A DNA stretch of 64,000 bases from Chryseobacterium sp. (GTDB lineage Bacteria > Bacteroidota > Bacteroidia > Flavobacteriales > Weeksellaceae): NCBI GenBank assembly GCA_027492795.1, contig JAPUEB010000026.1, positions 16,296 through 80,295 on the forward strand. The letters are read 5' to 3'. The notes beneath the pieces are model-generated. The model did no database searches. It was given only the letters and a program-made list of their open reading frames with translations, and was not told the origin of the DNA. Positions 43,826 to 54,051 of the stretch are shown here, one piece after another (the stretch's first letter is position 1; every line of letters begins with the position of its first letter). A program made the translations under genes and the position numbers.

Positions 43826-45119
43826 TGATATAAGGATTTTTTAATGTTGATTGTAAAGACAAAAATAAAAGAATTAGAAAACCTCCACCTGTAACCAGTG
43901 AGGAAAATAAAGACTGATTAAGAAGAATACTTGTATAGGGTATTAAAATACAAAGCAGAAAAACCTTGTTATATGAGGAGCCAATTCTATTAAAAACTAT
44001 GAATATAAAAAATAAAATAACAGAAGAGACAATAATGCCCCAGTCTCCAATACTGGCAATACCGTCTGTAGCCCAAAAATTGGCATTGGCGTTCATATCA
44101 TAAGACCAATACTCCCTTCCAACCATTTGTCCCAAAGAATTGTTGCCATAAGGATAATCTTTACTAATAGCATTGATAACGTTTATATGCGAATAATAGG
44201 TTTTGGGGTGATTTTCAAAATATTTGTGATAATAATTGGTAAGCATACCACCATTTCCAAGCGTCCTCATCCAAAACAAAGCTGAAAATAAACTTCTGAT
44301 GAATATTAATGAGATAATCATTACGCCTATTAATCCTAATCCTATGGCTGAAAATGCAGTGCTTAAGTTTCTGTTTTTCAAAAATCTATAAATCGCAAAT
44401 ATCATCAAAGGAAATAATAGGATAGACTTATCGGCAGTTGCCATATAAAAAATAAGCGAACCCAACATCGATGAAAAAAAATAGACATATTTTTTGGAAA
44501 ACAAACCGTAGGTTGCCGAAACCGGTATAAAGACATTTGCAAGCCAAGCCCCAATGTAAGCTGTAAAAAGATCATCTCCCAGTGCTGCAGTTGCGGATCT
44601 CTGTATATAAACATCCTCGTAAGAAGAAAATTTCAAACTCCCCCTATAAATGAAAGCGATATAAGCCGTCCCAATCCATGTAAGCACCAATACAATTTTG
44701 AATACATCCAAACCTGTAGGTAAAGCAATCCGCACTTTAACATTCCCGAAACGATCCGCCAAAAAAAGCAAAGACATACCGAAACAGAATAAGGACTGTA
44801 GAAACATTATATATTCTGCCTTATTATCCGATGCCAAATAAAACGTAATAACAATCGGAATATACAATACATAATAAATAAAAATGGATAAAAAACTTGA
44901 AATCTGTTTAACTCCCATATAAAAAAATATGGGAATTATTATTAAAAGAAGCGTATATAACTTCCAATATGTATCCTCCAACCTAACTTCAAACAAATCA
45001 AAGCCTGCATACAGGTAAGCTCCGTAAAGAAATTCCTGATAACCTATATAAAACAATATTGAGTATAGAATACCAACAAAAAACTTGAAATATTTATGGT
45101 TATAAATTCTTTTAAACAT
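43782..45119 (-). CDS. wzy: Oligosaccharide repeat-unit polymerase (Wzy type)
   Basis: The 445-aa protein has about 12 hydrophobic segments and a long polar loop near residues 290-370 (YHKYFENHPKTYYSHINVI..., NSLGQMVGREYWSYDMNANANFWATDGIASIG), as in Wzy polymerases. Members share little sequence, so the call rests on topology and on the position next to wzx. It acts in the periplasmic leaflet, linking repeat units on undecaprenyl diphosphate. The start overlaps wzx by eight bases and the end overlaps wbpI by 44. Confidence 0.78.
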   Translation of the reverse strand: MFKRIYNHKYFKFFVGILYSILFYIGYQEFLYGAYLYAGFDLFEVRLEDTYWKLYTLLLIIIPIFFYMGVKQISSFLSIFIYYVLYIPIVITFYLASDNKAEYIMFLQSLFCFGMSLLFLADRFGNVKVRIALPTGLDVFKIVLVLTWIGTAYIAFIYRGSLKFSSYEDVYIQRSATAALGDDLFTAYIGAWLANVFIPVSATYGLFSKKYVYFFSSMLGSLIFYMATADKSILLFPLMIFAIYRFLKNRNLSTAFSAIGLGLIGVMIISLIFIRSLFSALFWMRTLGNGGMLTNYYHKYFENHPKTYYSHINVINAISKDYPYGNNSLGQMVGREYWSYDMNANANFWATDGIASIGDWGIIVSSVILFFIFIVFNRIGSSYNKVFLLCILIPYTSILLNQSLFSSLVTGGGFLILLFLSLQSTLKNPYINENHNNNRSKATVH

Positions 45120-46374
45120 TTCCAGCTATCTTATAAGAGTTGTAAAGAAATATCAAATTGAACAAAATAGAATTTGCACAAAAAAACATTAATGAATACG
45201 ATGAACTTTCAAAGTAATAATAACCCAGAAATATCATTACTCCTCCCAAAACGGCATTAACAATCTGTAGCCTCATCAGCATTTTCTGCTTTTCACGTAT
45301 GTAAAAAAGCGTATTTAAAGGGGCAACTATGAACTCGACGAAAAGCATTACAGACAATATCCTTGCAAAATGACCAGCCATTTCCCATTTTTCACCAAAA
45401 AAAACTTGAAATACTTTGGGTGAAATAATGAAGATGACAAGAAAGATAGGAAAAGACATGATTATTAACTTTCTAAAAGTCGATTTGTACAGGCTCTCGC
45501 AGTTTCCTTTTTCCCTTATTTCATCTATTGCGTCATTTCTGAAAACATTCCCTATAGAGCTTGTAATAATTATATTGGGCAACCTTATCATCCTATTTGC
45601 CATAGAAAAAAAGCCTACAACTGTGGTGCTGTACAATGCGGAAAAAAGTATAGGTATAAATTGCTGACTGGCCGTAAGCGATAAATCCGAAAATATCATA
45701 TACTTCGGAAAAGAGCTGTATTCTCTCGCAACAGGCATTACAGAACCTGAAAAAGAGCTTATGTTATAAAATTCTTTATCTTTTGCAACCAAATATATGG
45801 AGGAAATAATAATACCGAGAATTAAAGAAAATATTAGCCCATGATTAATGTGCAATAAACCAAAAAAAATACTGAAAATTGATGTTGACAGCACCTGAAT
45901 TGCATTGGCAATGGTAATTTCCCTATATTTTTTCTTTCTTTGAAACCAATATCCCAAAGCAGAAAACACAGCTATAAAGAAGATATAAAGAGGTGAAAAA
46001 TAGGAGCTTGAAAACTCTAAAAACTCCGATTTATCGTGGAAATGAATTACATCCCTAAGGAATACGATGATTAAAAAATAAAGAAGAGATACTGAAAAAC
46101 CAATGTAAATTATTAGTTTAAAAATCATTTTCATTTTTAAACTGTCTTGCGGAAGCCCAAGTGCCAATTCAAACCTCCCCGTTGAAATAACTGCAAAAAA
46201 AATAGATACACTAGTGAAAACAGAGAGGTTACCAAAATCTTCTACAGAAAACAATCGCGCTAATAAGGGTGAAGTAATAATAACTACAGTTTGGCTAATA
46301 ATGGTTCCCATAGCCAACGTAGATACATTTCTAATGAATTGATTTCTCGCGATTTGATTTATTTTTTCCCTCAA
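45112..46374 (-). CDS. wzx: Oligosaccharide flippase (Wzx type)
   Basis: The 420-aa protein has about 12 evenly spaced hydrophobic segments and the polysaccharide-flippase pattern: an N-terminal FIRNVSTLAMGTIISQTVVIITSPLLARLFSVEDFG with the SPLLARL-type motif, and YSSFPKYMIFSDLSLTASQQFIPILFSALYS in the middle. It moves the lipid-linked repeat unit across the inner membrane. It is followed by wzy with an eight-base overlap, as in most Wzx/Wzy loci. Confidence 0.88.
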   Translation of the reverse strand: MREKINQIARNQFIRNVSTLAMGTIISQTVVIITSPLLARLFSVEDFGNLSVFTSVSIFFAVISTGRFELALGLPQDSLKMKMIFKLIIYIGFSVSLLYFLIIVFLRDVIHFHDKSEFLEFSSSYFSPLYIFFIAVFSALGYWFQRKKKYREITIANAIQVLSTSIFSIFFGLLHINHGLIFSLILGIIISSIYLVAKDKEFYNISSFSGSVMPVAREYSSFPKYMIFSDLSLTASQQFIPILFSALYSTTVVGFFSMANRMIRLPNIIITSSIGNVFRNDAIDEIREKGNCESLYKSTFRKLIIMSFPIFLVIFIISPKVFQVFFGEKWEMAGHFARILSVMLFVEFIVAPLNTLFYIREKQKMLMRLQIVNAVLGGVMIFLGYYYFESSSYSLMFFCANSILFNLIFLYNSYKIAGNV

Positions 46375-46382
46375 CTTTATTC

Positions 46383-47396
46383 CTATTTTTTCTTTTCATA
46401 AATACGTTCAATAATCTCCACCACCTTCAATCCTTCCAAAGCGTTGGTAGTAATGGTATTTCTGCCTTTCAAAACATCTACCACATTTTCTATAATGTAA
46501 TGGTGGTTTGCAGCAGAACCTTTGTAGGCACCGTAATCGTTCCCTGGATTTGTGGGCGCCAGTTCAGGCATTTCGTAATCTTTTATGTGGCAATATTCCA
46601 CCTCGTTCATGTATTGTCCGCCTACTTTTAACGAACCATTTTCTGCAATTACGGTAATACTGCTTTCCAAATTTTTATCCCAAACAGAAGTGGAATAATT
46701 GATACTTCCCATTCCTCCGTTCACAAAATCGAAGTTTACAAAACCGGAATCCTCAAAATCTGTCAAATCTTTGTGGTTAAAATCTGCGAATTTTGCCTGT
46801 ATGTTCGTGATATCACCAAAATACCAGTACATCAAATCGATAAAGTGCGAAAACTGGGTGAACAACGTTCCGCCATCCAAATCTTTCTTTCCGTGCCAAG
46901 ATTCCGGCTTGTAATAACGGTTGTCTCTGTTCCAGTAACAGTTGATTTGAACCATAAAAATTTTACCCAATTTTCCAGATTCTAAAAGCTCTTTCAACCA
47001 AACACTTGGCGGCGAATAACGGTTCTGCATTACGCAAAAAACCTGCCTATGTTTCTGCAAACCTTTAAAAATCAATGCTTCGGAATCTTTTTTGGTTAAA
47101 GACATCGGTTTTTCTATTACCAAATGTCTTCCCGATTCCAAAACCTTCATTCCCTGTTCTGCGTGGAAACCGTTTGGACTTGCAATATTAATAACGTCTA
47201 TTTCCAAATCAGATTTTAACAAATCCTCCAAGCTTGAAAAAAAAGGAACATGAAAGTTTTCCAAACCCAATTTGTCTTTTTCCTTTACATCAACCAAAGC
47301 CACAAGTTCACTGTCTTCGTTGCGGCTAATCATCTCTGCATGCCTTTTGCCGATGTGTCCGCAACCAACTACTGCAAATTTTATTTTTTCTGACAT
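46383..47396 (-). CDS. wbpB: UDP-GlcNAcA 3-dehydrogenase WbpB (WlbA type)
   Basis: The 337-aa Gfo/Idh/MocA protein has VVGCGHIGKRHAEMI for NAD, VIEKPMSL with the catalytic Lys, and QNRYSPPSVWLKELLESGKLG and INCYWNRDNRYYKPESW, wording specific to WbpB/WlbA. It oxidises C3 of UDP-GlcNAcA. In characterised family members the tightly bound NADH is re-oxidised by 2-oxoglutarate, giving 2-hydroxyglutarate. That makes lhgO three genes upstream meaningful. It sits between wbpD and wzx. Confidence 0.93.
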   Translation of the reverse strand: MSEKIKFAVVGCGHIGKRHAEMISRNEDSELVALVDVKEKDKLGLENFHVPFFSSLEDLLKSDLEIDVINIASPNGFHAEQGMKVLESGRHLVIEKPMSLTKKDSEALIFKGLQKHRQVFCVMQNRYSPPSVWLKELLESGKLGKIFMVQINCYWNRDNRYYKPESWHGKKDLDGGTLFTQFSHFIDLMYWYFGDITNIQAKFADFNHKDLTDFEDSGFVNFDFVNGGMGSINYSTSVWDKNLESSITVIAENGSLKVGGQYMNEVEYCHIKDYEMPELAPTNPGNDYGAYKGSAANHHYIIENVVDVLKGRNTITTNALEGLKVVEIIERIYEKKK

Positions 47397-47429
47397 AAAA
47401 ATTATATTTTGTAGTTTGAAATTTGAGAT

Positions 47430-48005
47430 TTAACCCAACTTTGAAACTTTATTATTTTCTATTTTATATTTTTCTCCGCTTTCGGAACAAACCGCGATAT
47501 TATCTTCATCAAATAGAAGTTTTTGACCAAATTCGCTCATCCAACCCATTTGTCTCGCTGGATTTCCTACCACCAAAGCATAAGCCGGAACTTCTTTTGT
47601 TACTACTGCACCTGCTCCAATAAATGCAAATTCTCCAATATTATGCCCACAAACTATAGTTGCATTTGCTCCAATCGATGCACCTTTTCCAACGTGGGTT
47701 TTCAGGTATTCAGATTTTCTGTTCACTGCACTTCTGGGATTGATGACATTGGTAAAAACCATGGATGGTCCCAAAAAAACATCATCATCGCAAGTTACGC
47801 CTTCATAAATGGAGACATTATTCTGAACCTTCACATTTTTACCCAAAACCACATTCGGGGAAACTACTACATTTTGCCCAATATTGCATTTTTCGCCCAA
47901 AACACAACCCGTCATCAGGTGAGAAAAGTGCCAAATTTTGGTTCCTGCCCCAATGTTGCAGCCTTCGTCTATAACTGCGGTTTCGTGTGCAAAATAATCT
48001 GCCAT
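47430..48005 (-). CDS. wbpD: UDP-GlcNAc3NA N-acetyltransferase WbpD
   Basis: The 191-aa protein is a left-handed beta-helix acetyltransferase made of hexapeptide repeats (IGAGTKIWHFSHLMTGCVLG, IGQNVVVSPNVVLGKNVKVQN). It has the WbpD wording NVSIYEGVTCDDDVFLGPS, FTNVINPRS and GASIGANATIVCGHNIGE. It acetylates the 3-amino group made by WbpE using acetyl-CoA. The gene ends 34 bases before wbpB and starts two bases after the wbpE stop. Confidence 0.94.
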   Translation of the reverse strand: MADYFAHETAVIDEGCNIGAGTKIWHFSHLMTGCVLGEKCNIGQNVVVSPNVVLGKNVKVQNNVSIYEGVTCDDDVFLGPSMVFTNVINPRSAVNRKSEYLKTHVGKGASIGANATIVCGHNIGEFAFIGAGAVVTKEVPAYALVVGNPARQMGWMSEFGQKLLFDEDNIAVCSESGEKYKIENNKVSKLG

Positions 48006-48006
48006 T

Positions 48007-49137
48007 TTAATTGTTTTGAAAAAAGTTTTTGACTTCTGAAATTATATAGTCCTGAACTTCCTGATTGAACTCCGTATGAACCGGCAAAGAAATCACCTCT
48101 GAACACAACTGTTCTGTAACCGGTAGCGAAAAACCTTCTGAAACATACTGTTTGAAAGCTTCCTGCTTATACAATGGCAACGGATAATAAATCATGCTTG
48201 GAATGTTTTTTTCTGCCAAATATTTCTGAAGTTCATCGCGTTTTCCTTTAGCAACTTTTAAGGTATATTGATGAAAAACATGGTTGGAATACTCGGCTCT
48301 TGCAGGAATTTCCAAACCTTCTATATTATTTAAATTTTCATCGTAATAATTCGCCATTTTGTTTCTCGCAGCGGAATATTCGTCCAAATGTTTCAATTTT
48401 ACTTTCAAAATTTCAGCCTGCATCGTGTCCAATCGGGAATTACAGCCCAAAACTTTGTGGTAATATTTTTTTTCTTGACCATGATTGGCAATCATTCTGA
48501 TTTTCAACGCCAAGTCGTCATCATTGGTCATTATTGCGCCTCCATCACCGTAACATCCCAAATTTTTGGAAGGAAAAAATGAAGTGCAACCAATGTGTCC
48601 AATAGTCCCTGTTTTTTTGGAAGTTCCGTCGGCAAATGTATAATCTGAACCTATTGCCTGTGCATTATCTTCTATTACGAAAAGCTTATGTTTTTTGGCA
48701 AATTCCATAATTTTTTCCATATCGGCACTTTGTCCGTACAAATGAACAGGAACAATCGCTTTAGTATTTGGAGTAATGTATTTCTCCAAATTTTCCATTT
48801 CAATACAGAAAGTTTTTGGATCCACATCTACCATTACTGGTTTTAATCCTAAAAGTCCGATAACTTCTGCGGTTGCAACATAAGTGAACGCAGGACAAAT
48901 TACTTCGTCGCCAGGTTTCAAATCCAAAGCCATCATTGCGATTTGCAAAGCATCCGTTCCGTTTGCGCAAGGAATGACATGTTTTACACCCAGATATTTT
49001 TCAAAATCCAGTTGAAATTCCTTTACAGCAGGACCGTTGATAAACGCGGTATTATCAATACAGTTTTGAATTCCCGCATTTACCTCGTCTTTTATTTTTT
49101 CATACTGACCTTTCAGGTCAACCATTTGAATTTTCAT
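48007..49137 (-). CDS. wbpE: UDP-3-keto-GlcNAcA aminotransferase WbpE
   Basis: The 376-aa DegT-family PLP enzyme has KIQMVDLKGQYEKIKDEVN (WbpE/WlbC-type start), ANGTDALQIAMMAL, EDNAQAIGS (Asp near 165) and SFFPSKNLGCYGDGG with Lys near 188. It aminates C3 of the keto sugar with glutamate, releasing the 2-oxoglutarate that WbpB consumes. Distinct from the PglE-like enzyme at 19335-20474. Operon member between lhgO and wbpD. Confidence 0.94.
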   Translation of the reverse strand: MKIQMVDLKGQYEKIKDEVNAGIQNCIDNTAFINGPAVKEFQLDFEKYLGVKHVIPCANGTDALQIAMMALDLKPGDEVICPAFTYVATAEVIGLLGLKPVMVDVDPKTFCIEMENLEKYITPNTKAIVPVHLYGQSADMEKIMEFAKKHKLFVIEDNAQAIGSDYTFADGTSKKTGTIGHIGCTSFFPSKNLGCYGDGGAIMTNDDDLALKIRMIANHGQEKKYYHKVLGCNSRLDTMQAEILKVKLKHLDEYSAARNKMANYYDENLNNIEGLEIPARAEYSNHVFHQYTLKVAKGKRDELQKYLAEKNIPSMIYYPLPLYKQEAFKQYVSEGFSLPVTEQLCSEVISLPVHTEFNQEVQDYIISEVKNFFQNN

Positions 49138-49170
49138 TCCTTACTATTTTTTTGAAAATTGAAATCTCAA

Positions 49171-50355
49171 CTAATTCACCAAATCGCTTATTTTATTCCC
49201 TATTGAAAGACAGGAAGTTGCAGCTGGTGAGGGCGCATTTCTTACATGGATGATATTTCCATTTTTTAGAATATCAAAATCATCAATCAAACTTCCGTCT
49301 CTGTTCAAAGCTTGTGCGCGAACGCCTGCTCCGCCGGGAACCAAATCATTCTCCTGAATTTCCGGCATTAATTTTTGCAAAGCCTTTGTAAATGCCGACT
49401 TTGAAAGCGAACGGTGGATTTCTCCCAAACCTGTTTTTCCGTATTTCGCGGCGATTTTCCAAAATCCGGGATACGTAAAAGTGTCCAAAGTTTCAGAAAA
49501 ATCGAAATCAGAAAATTTATATCCTTCTCTTTTGAAAGCTAAAACCGCATTGGGACCGGCTTCGATATTTCCGTCAATCATTCTTGTAAAATGAACGCCC
49601 AAAAAAGGGAAATTAGGGTCTGGAACCGGATAAATAAGGTGTTTTACCAAATAATTTTTCTCATCCTTTATTTTGAAATACTCGCCACGAAATGGAACAA
49701 TGATAAAATCTTTTTTATTCGTTGTCATTTTAGCCAGTTTATCGGAATATAAACCACCGCAAGAGATGAGTTTTTTAGTTTTAAATTCTGAATTATTCGT
49801 ATGAACAATGATTTCAGACTTTTCAGAAATCTTTATAACTTGTTGATTGAACAAAACTTCACCACCAAGATTTTCAAAAAGCATTTTTAATTGATTGGCA
49901 ACCCCTGGAAAATCAATAATCCCTGTTTGAGGAACTTTCACGGCTCTTACGCCTTCGCAATGGGGCTCTATTTCACGAAATTCTTCTCTGGAAAGGTACT
50001 GCAGATTTTGCAAGCCGTTTTCAACGCCCCGTTTATAGATATTATCAAGCAGTGGAAGTTCTTCATTGCTGGTTGCAACGATAATTTTGCCGCACAAATC
50101 GTATTTTATTCCGTATTCTTTAGCAAAATTGATGATGGAAGAGTATCCTTCGATGCAGTTTTTTGCCTTTAGGCTTCCCGGTTTGTAATAAATTCCTGAA
50201 TGAATAACACCGCTATTGTGGCCAGATTGATGTTTGGAAACACCATTTTCCTTCTCTAAAACCAAAATTTTAGAGTCGGGATGTTTCAGTTTAGCGTGAT
50301 ATGCCGTTGAAAGCCCCACCAAACCGGCACCGATAACGATATAGTCATAAATCAT
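49171..50355 (-). CDS. lhgO: L-2-hydroxyglutarate oxidase-like flavoprotein
   Basis: The 394-aa FAD protein of the DAO fold has VIGAGLVGLSTAYH, KHQSGHNSGVIHSGIYYKPGSLKA (the LhgO signature) and FPFLGVHFTRMIDGNIEAGPNA. A C-terminal GGAGVRAQALNRDGSL and APSPAATSCLSIG follow. LhgO oxidises L-2-hydroxyglutarate to 2-oxoglutarate and passes electrons to the quinone pool. It overlaps wbpA by four bases and precedes wbpE, so it is built into the Wbp operon. The simplest reading is recycling of the 2-hydroxyglutarate formed by WbpB. Confidence 0.9.
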   Translation of the reverse strand: MIYDYIVIGAGLVGLSTAYHAKLKHPDSKILVLEKENGVSKHQSGHNSGVIHSGIYYKPGSLKAKNCIEGYSSIINFAKEYGIKYDLCGKIIVATSNEELPLLDNIYKRGVENGLQNLQYLSREEFREIEPHCEGVRAVKVPQTGIIDFPGVANQLKMLFENLGGEVLFNQQVIKISEKSEIIVHTNNSEFKTKKLISCGGLYSDKLAKMTTNKKDFIIVPFRGEYFKIKDEKNYLVKHLIYPVPDPNFPFLGVHFTRMIDGNIEAGPNAVLAFKREGYKFSDFDFSETLDTFTYPGFWKIAAKYGKTGLGEIHRSLSKSAFTKALQKLMPEIQENDLVPGGAGVRAQALNRDGSLIDDFDILKNGNIIHVRNAPSPAATSCLSIGNKISDLVN

Positions 50356-51641
50356 AATCTAGAATCTACCAAACCTCGGTCTAATATTGCCTTTACATCA
50401 AAAACTACCGCATTTTCTTTTTTTAAATCATTATAATCAAGTGCAAGGAATTCTTTGTGTGCCACTGCAAGAAGGATAACGTCGTATTTTTTGCCCGGTA
50501 TCAATTCATTAATGGTTTCCACACCATATTCGTGTTTTACTTCTTCTTGATTTGCCCAAGGATCCCATACATCTACCTTTAAGCCAAATTGTTTTAGTTC
50601 TTGATAGATATCTACAACTTTTGTATTTCTAACATCGGGACAATTTTCTTTAAAAGTAACTCCGAGAATTAACGCGTTTGCATCTTTAATCCCCAATCCT
50701 TTTTGAATCATCAGTTTTACTACTTTTCCGGCAATAAAACTCGCCATCATATCGTTTACGCGTCTTCCGCTGAGAATAACCTGAGGATGATATCCCAACT
50801 GAGTTGCTTTGTGCGCCAAATAATAAGGATCTACGGAAATACAGTGACCGCCAACCAAACCTGGTTTATATTTTAAAAAGTTGAATTTTGTTCCTGCAGC
50901 TTCTAAAACATCATTGGTATCAATACCTACTCTATCAAAAATTAAAGCCAATTCGTTTACAAAAGAAATATTGACATCTCTTTGCGCGTTTTCGATGGCT
51001 TTGGATGCTTCGGCAACTTTGATGTTTGGTGCTTTGTGGGTTCCTGCCGTGATAATTTTTTTATACAGTTGGTCAATTATTTCGGCAATTTCGGGAGTTG
51101 AGCCAGAAGTTACCTTCATAATCGTGGTAAGGGTTCTTATTTTATCGCCAGGAACAATTCTTTCGGGAGAGTAGCCTGCGTAGAAGTCTCTGTTTAATTT
51201 CAAGCCGGATTCTGCTTCAAGAATGGGAACGCAATCTTCCTCGGTACATCCTGGGTAAACGGTGGATTCGTAGATTACGATATCTCCTTTTTTTATAATT
51301 CCACCAAGCATTTTACTTGCTTTAAGGAGTGGTGTTAAATCTGGGGAGTTGAACCTATCAATTGGAGTAGGCACAGTAACGATATATATATTTGCTTCTT
51401 TTATTTCATCTAATGACGAAGTTGCTTTATATCCTTTAGAAAACACTGTTGTTTTTGCCTGATGAAGAACGTCGTTCAATAATTGTAAATCAGCTTCCAA
51501 GGTGTGGTCTTCACCATTGTTTAGTTCATCTACACGATTTTGGTTGATATCGAAACCGAAAACAGGATAATGCTTTGCAAATTCTAAAGCCAATGGAAGA
51601 CCAACGTATCCTTGACCGATGACAGCAATTTTATGATTCAT
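50352..51641 (-). CDS. wbpA: UDP-GlcNAc 6-dehydrogenase WbpA
   Basis: The 429-aa nucleotide-sugar dehydrogenase has IAVIGQGYVGLPLALEFAK for NAD, VPTPIDRFNSPDL, ESTVYPGCTEE, KVAEASKAIENAQRDVNIS, and GLVGGHCISVDPYYL with the catalytic Cys near 267. The wording is that of the WbpA/TviB group, which oxidises UDP-GlcNAc twice to UDP-GlcNAcA, the first step of the Wbp route. It ends 4 bases into lhgO and starts 16 bases after wzc. Confidence 0.93.
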   Translation of the reverse strand: MNHKIAVIGQGYVGLPLALEFAKHYPVFGFDINQNRVDELNNGEDHTLEADLQLLNDVLHQAKTTVFSKGYKATSSLDEIKEANIYIVTVPTPIDRFNSPDLTPLLKASKMLGGIIKKGDIVIYESTVYPGCTEEDCVPILEAESGLKLNRDFYAGYSPERIVPGDKIRTLTTIMKVTSGSTPEIAEIIDQLYKKIITAGTHKAPNIKVAEASKAIENAQRDVNISFVNELALIFDRVGIDTNDVLEAAGTKFNFLKYKPGLVGGHCISVDPYYLAHKATQLGYHPQVILSGRRVNDMMASFIAGKVVKLMIQKGLGIKDANALILGVTFKENCPDVRNTKVVDIYQELKQFGLKVDVWDPWANQEEVKHEYGVETINELIPGKKYDVILLAVAHKEFLALDYNDLKKENAVVFDVKAILDRGLVDSRL

Positions 51642-51657
51642 TTTTTATTATCTATTT

Positions 51658-54027
51658 TTAGGAAGAAAAGAAGATTCTGTCCTTTATCTTTTGGAAAAGG
51701 CTTCGGTTATCACCTCCATATCCATATCCATATTTGTTTCCGTATCCGAAGTAGTCTTTATCTACATCATTCAGAACAAAACCAACGTTCTTTATTTTTT
51801 GTGCCTCGATGTGTTTATTGGCAAATTCTATTAGACTTTTTTCTGTATACTCAAATCTCGTTACATATAATGTTGCATCTGCTAACTCTGAAATTAAAAG
51901 CGTGTCTGTAACCAACATTAATGGTGCAGAATCGATTACGATAAAATCATAACGACTTTTTAGCTCATCTAAAAGCTCACTATATTTTCCATTAGACAAC
52001 AACTCCGTAGGATTTGGAGGAATACTTCCGGAATATATTACATCTAAATATGGGTTAAATTTACTTTGGTGGATGATTTCATTAACTTGTAGGCTATTAT
52101 CGTGTAAGAATTCAGTAAGTCCCACCGATCCTTTTCTTGCAGGATTATACCTTTGAAGCTGTGGATTTCTGATGTCGGAACCTATGATAATAACTTTTTT
52201 GCTTGGTGTTGCCATGGTGAGCGACAAATTCACAGAGATAAAGGTTTTTCCTTCGCCTTTTACTGTGGATGTTACCAAAATTACTTTGCCACCCTGCTTT
52301 TTAGGAAGCATAAAATTCATGTTGGTTATCAAAATCCTAAAGGATTCTGCAATAGGCGACATATCGTTCATGCGTACCACTTCGTCTTCCCCTTTTTCCA
52401 ATTCTGGAATTTCACCTATTATAGATTTTCCTTTTGAAAGTTTTTCGAGATCGTGTTTAGATTTCACTTTATTATCGAAGAGCTCCAATAAGTAGATTGC
52501 AATAAAGGGTAATAGCAAGCCAATGAGAGCGCCCACTAGCAAAATAATTGACCTTTTTGGCGAAACCGGTATTGGAGATGCGAAGGCTTCATCCACAATT
52601 CTTGCTTTAGGAGCCGTCATTGCGAGGGCAATTTGGGTTTCTTCCCTCTTTTGAAGTAATAACAGGTATAAACTCTCCTTTATTTGCTGTTGCCTTTCTA
52701 TGCTTCGGAATTTTTTTTCTTGCGCAGGGATTTTGGCTATCTTACCGCTAACTCTATTCTGCTCCTGCACTAAGTTATTTTTTGCCAATTGCAGGCCCAC
52801 TTGGTTTTTTCTTAAGCTTTCTACTACCGAACTTCTTACATTATTGATCTGCTTTGTAAGATCTACCACCAATGGGTTTTGCGGAGTTGCATTTTCCAAT
52901 AGCCTTTGTCTTTCTAAAACGAGCTGATTGTACGTAACAATATTTGCCGTAGCACTAGGATTATTGAGTCCTACGTTGCTTGGAAGAACCTGATAATTTC
53001 CTTTTGAATTAACGGAGCCAAGAAGAGCGTTCGTCAATTCAAGCTGAGAATCCACCTCAATCTGTTTGGATCTTGCCTGTGCAGATGACTCGAGCCCTAA
53101 TCTCGCTTCTGTTTCGATATCTGTAATTCTATTGGCGGATTTGAACTGTTCTTTCTGATTTTCTACATCGCCCAAATCTTTTCCTACCTGTGCTATTCTT
53201 TCTTCAATAAATTCCGCAGTTTTTTTGGATTCAGAATTTTTATCGATGATGGCATCTTCGTTATATACGGTAACCAGCCTATTTATGATGGATTTTGCCT
53301 TGGTAATTTCCGGATAGTTAATGGATAGTTTTACTACTGTGGCATCCCTACTAACGAGGGAAGCGTCCAGAGCTCCTTGATACTCGTTTGTTTTTAGTTC
53401 GTCATTAGATACTACAAGCAGCATTTCATCTAAAGGTTCATCTTTAGAGGGTACATAATTAGGGTTTCTTTGTATGAAGATGTTTGCGTTCGGAAGACTT
53501 ATGGTTTTATTAAAAGTTGTTTTTAAGGTTCCTGTTTTTTCGTTGAAGAGTTCAATACTGTTTCCCTTCAGATGCATATTGAAAGTGATGGCCTCGTTGT
53601 TCTTGCGGTTTATGTATCGAACTACAATGGGTGAAGTTTTGCCGTACAATTCTGCATTACTGAATCTTCCTACTTTATATACATCAGTCTCTAAACCAAG
53701 CTGCTTTACTACGTTACGCATCAGCTTTTTAGATTTGAAAATCTGAATTTCATTCTCAATGCCGTTGCTTTTCATATTTCCCAATCCGGAGATGTCTCGC
53801 AATACCTCAAAATCCTGACCGGAACTCGGCTTGCTGTCTTTCACTAAAACCGTTGAATAAACTTCATAGTAATTGGTTTTAGTTTTTAGGAAAAAGTAAG
53901 AAATTATCAATGCTAAAATGAAGCAGGCAACAAACCAAAACCACCTCCTGACATAAGGCTTTAATATTTCTCCAATATGTATGGTTGAAAGGTCTAGATT
54001 TTCCTGCTGTATATTTGTGTCGCTCAT
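51658..54027 (-). CDS. wzc: Wzc-type polysaccharide co-polymerase and tyrosine kinase
   Basis: The 789-aa protein has a first membrane helix (about 32-52), a large periplasmic Wzz domain with coiled-coil stretches (about 260-480), a second helix (about 495-515) and a cytosolic BY-kinase domain. Its Walker A is [13 protein letters not shown], Walker A' reads [10 protein letters not shown] (Ser-Asp rather than the usual Asp-x-Asp), and Walker B is [11 protein letters not shown]. The C-terminal Tyr cluster [14 protein letters not shown] is the autophosphorylation site type. It controls chain length and export together with Wza. Confidence 0.93.
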   Translation of the reverse strand: MSDTNIQQENLDLSTIHIGEILKPYVRRWFWFVACFILALIISYFFLKTKTNYYEVYSTVLVKDSKPSSGQDFEVLRDISGLGNMKSNGIENEIQIFKSKKLMRNVVKQLGLETDVYKVGRFSNAELYGKTSPIVVRYINRKNNEAITFNMHLKGNSIELFNEKTGTLKTTFNKTISLPNANIFIQRNPNYVPSKDEPLDEMLLVVSNDELKTNEYQGALDASLVSRDATVVKLSINYPEITKAKSIINRLVTVYNEDAIIDKNSESKKTAEFIEERIAQVGKDLGDVENQKEQFKSANRITDIETEARLGLESSAQARSKQIEVDSQLELTNALLGSVNSKGNYQVLPSNVGLNNPSATANIVTYNQLVLERQRLLENATPQNPLVVDLTKQINNVRSSVVESLRKNQVGLQLAKNNLVQEQNRVSGKIAKIPAQEKKFRSIERQQQIKESLYLLLLQKREETQIALAMTAPKARIVDEAFASPIPVSPKRSIILLVGALIGLLLPFIAIYLLELFDNKVKSKHDLEKLSKGKSIIGEIPELEKGEDEVVRMNDMSPIAESFRILITNMNFMLPKKQGGKVILVTSTVKGEGKTFISVNLSLTMATPSKKVIIIGSDIRNPQLQRYNPARKGSVGLTEFLHDNSLQVNEIIHQSKFNPYLDVIYSGSIPPNPTELLSNGKYSELLDELKSRYDFIVIDSAPLMLVTDTLLISELADATLYVTRFEYTEKSLIEFANKHIEAQKIKNVGFVLNDVDKDYFGYGNKYGYGYGGDNRSLFQKIKDRIFFSS

Positions 54028-54051
54028 CGATATGAAATAGGTGTAGAAAAA

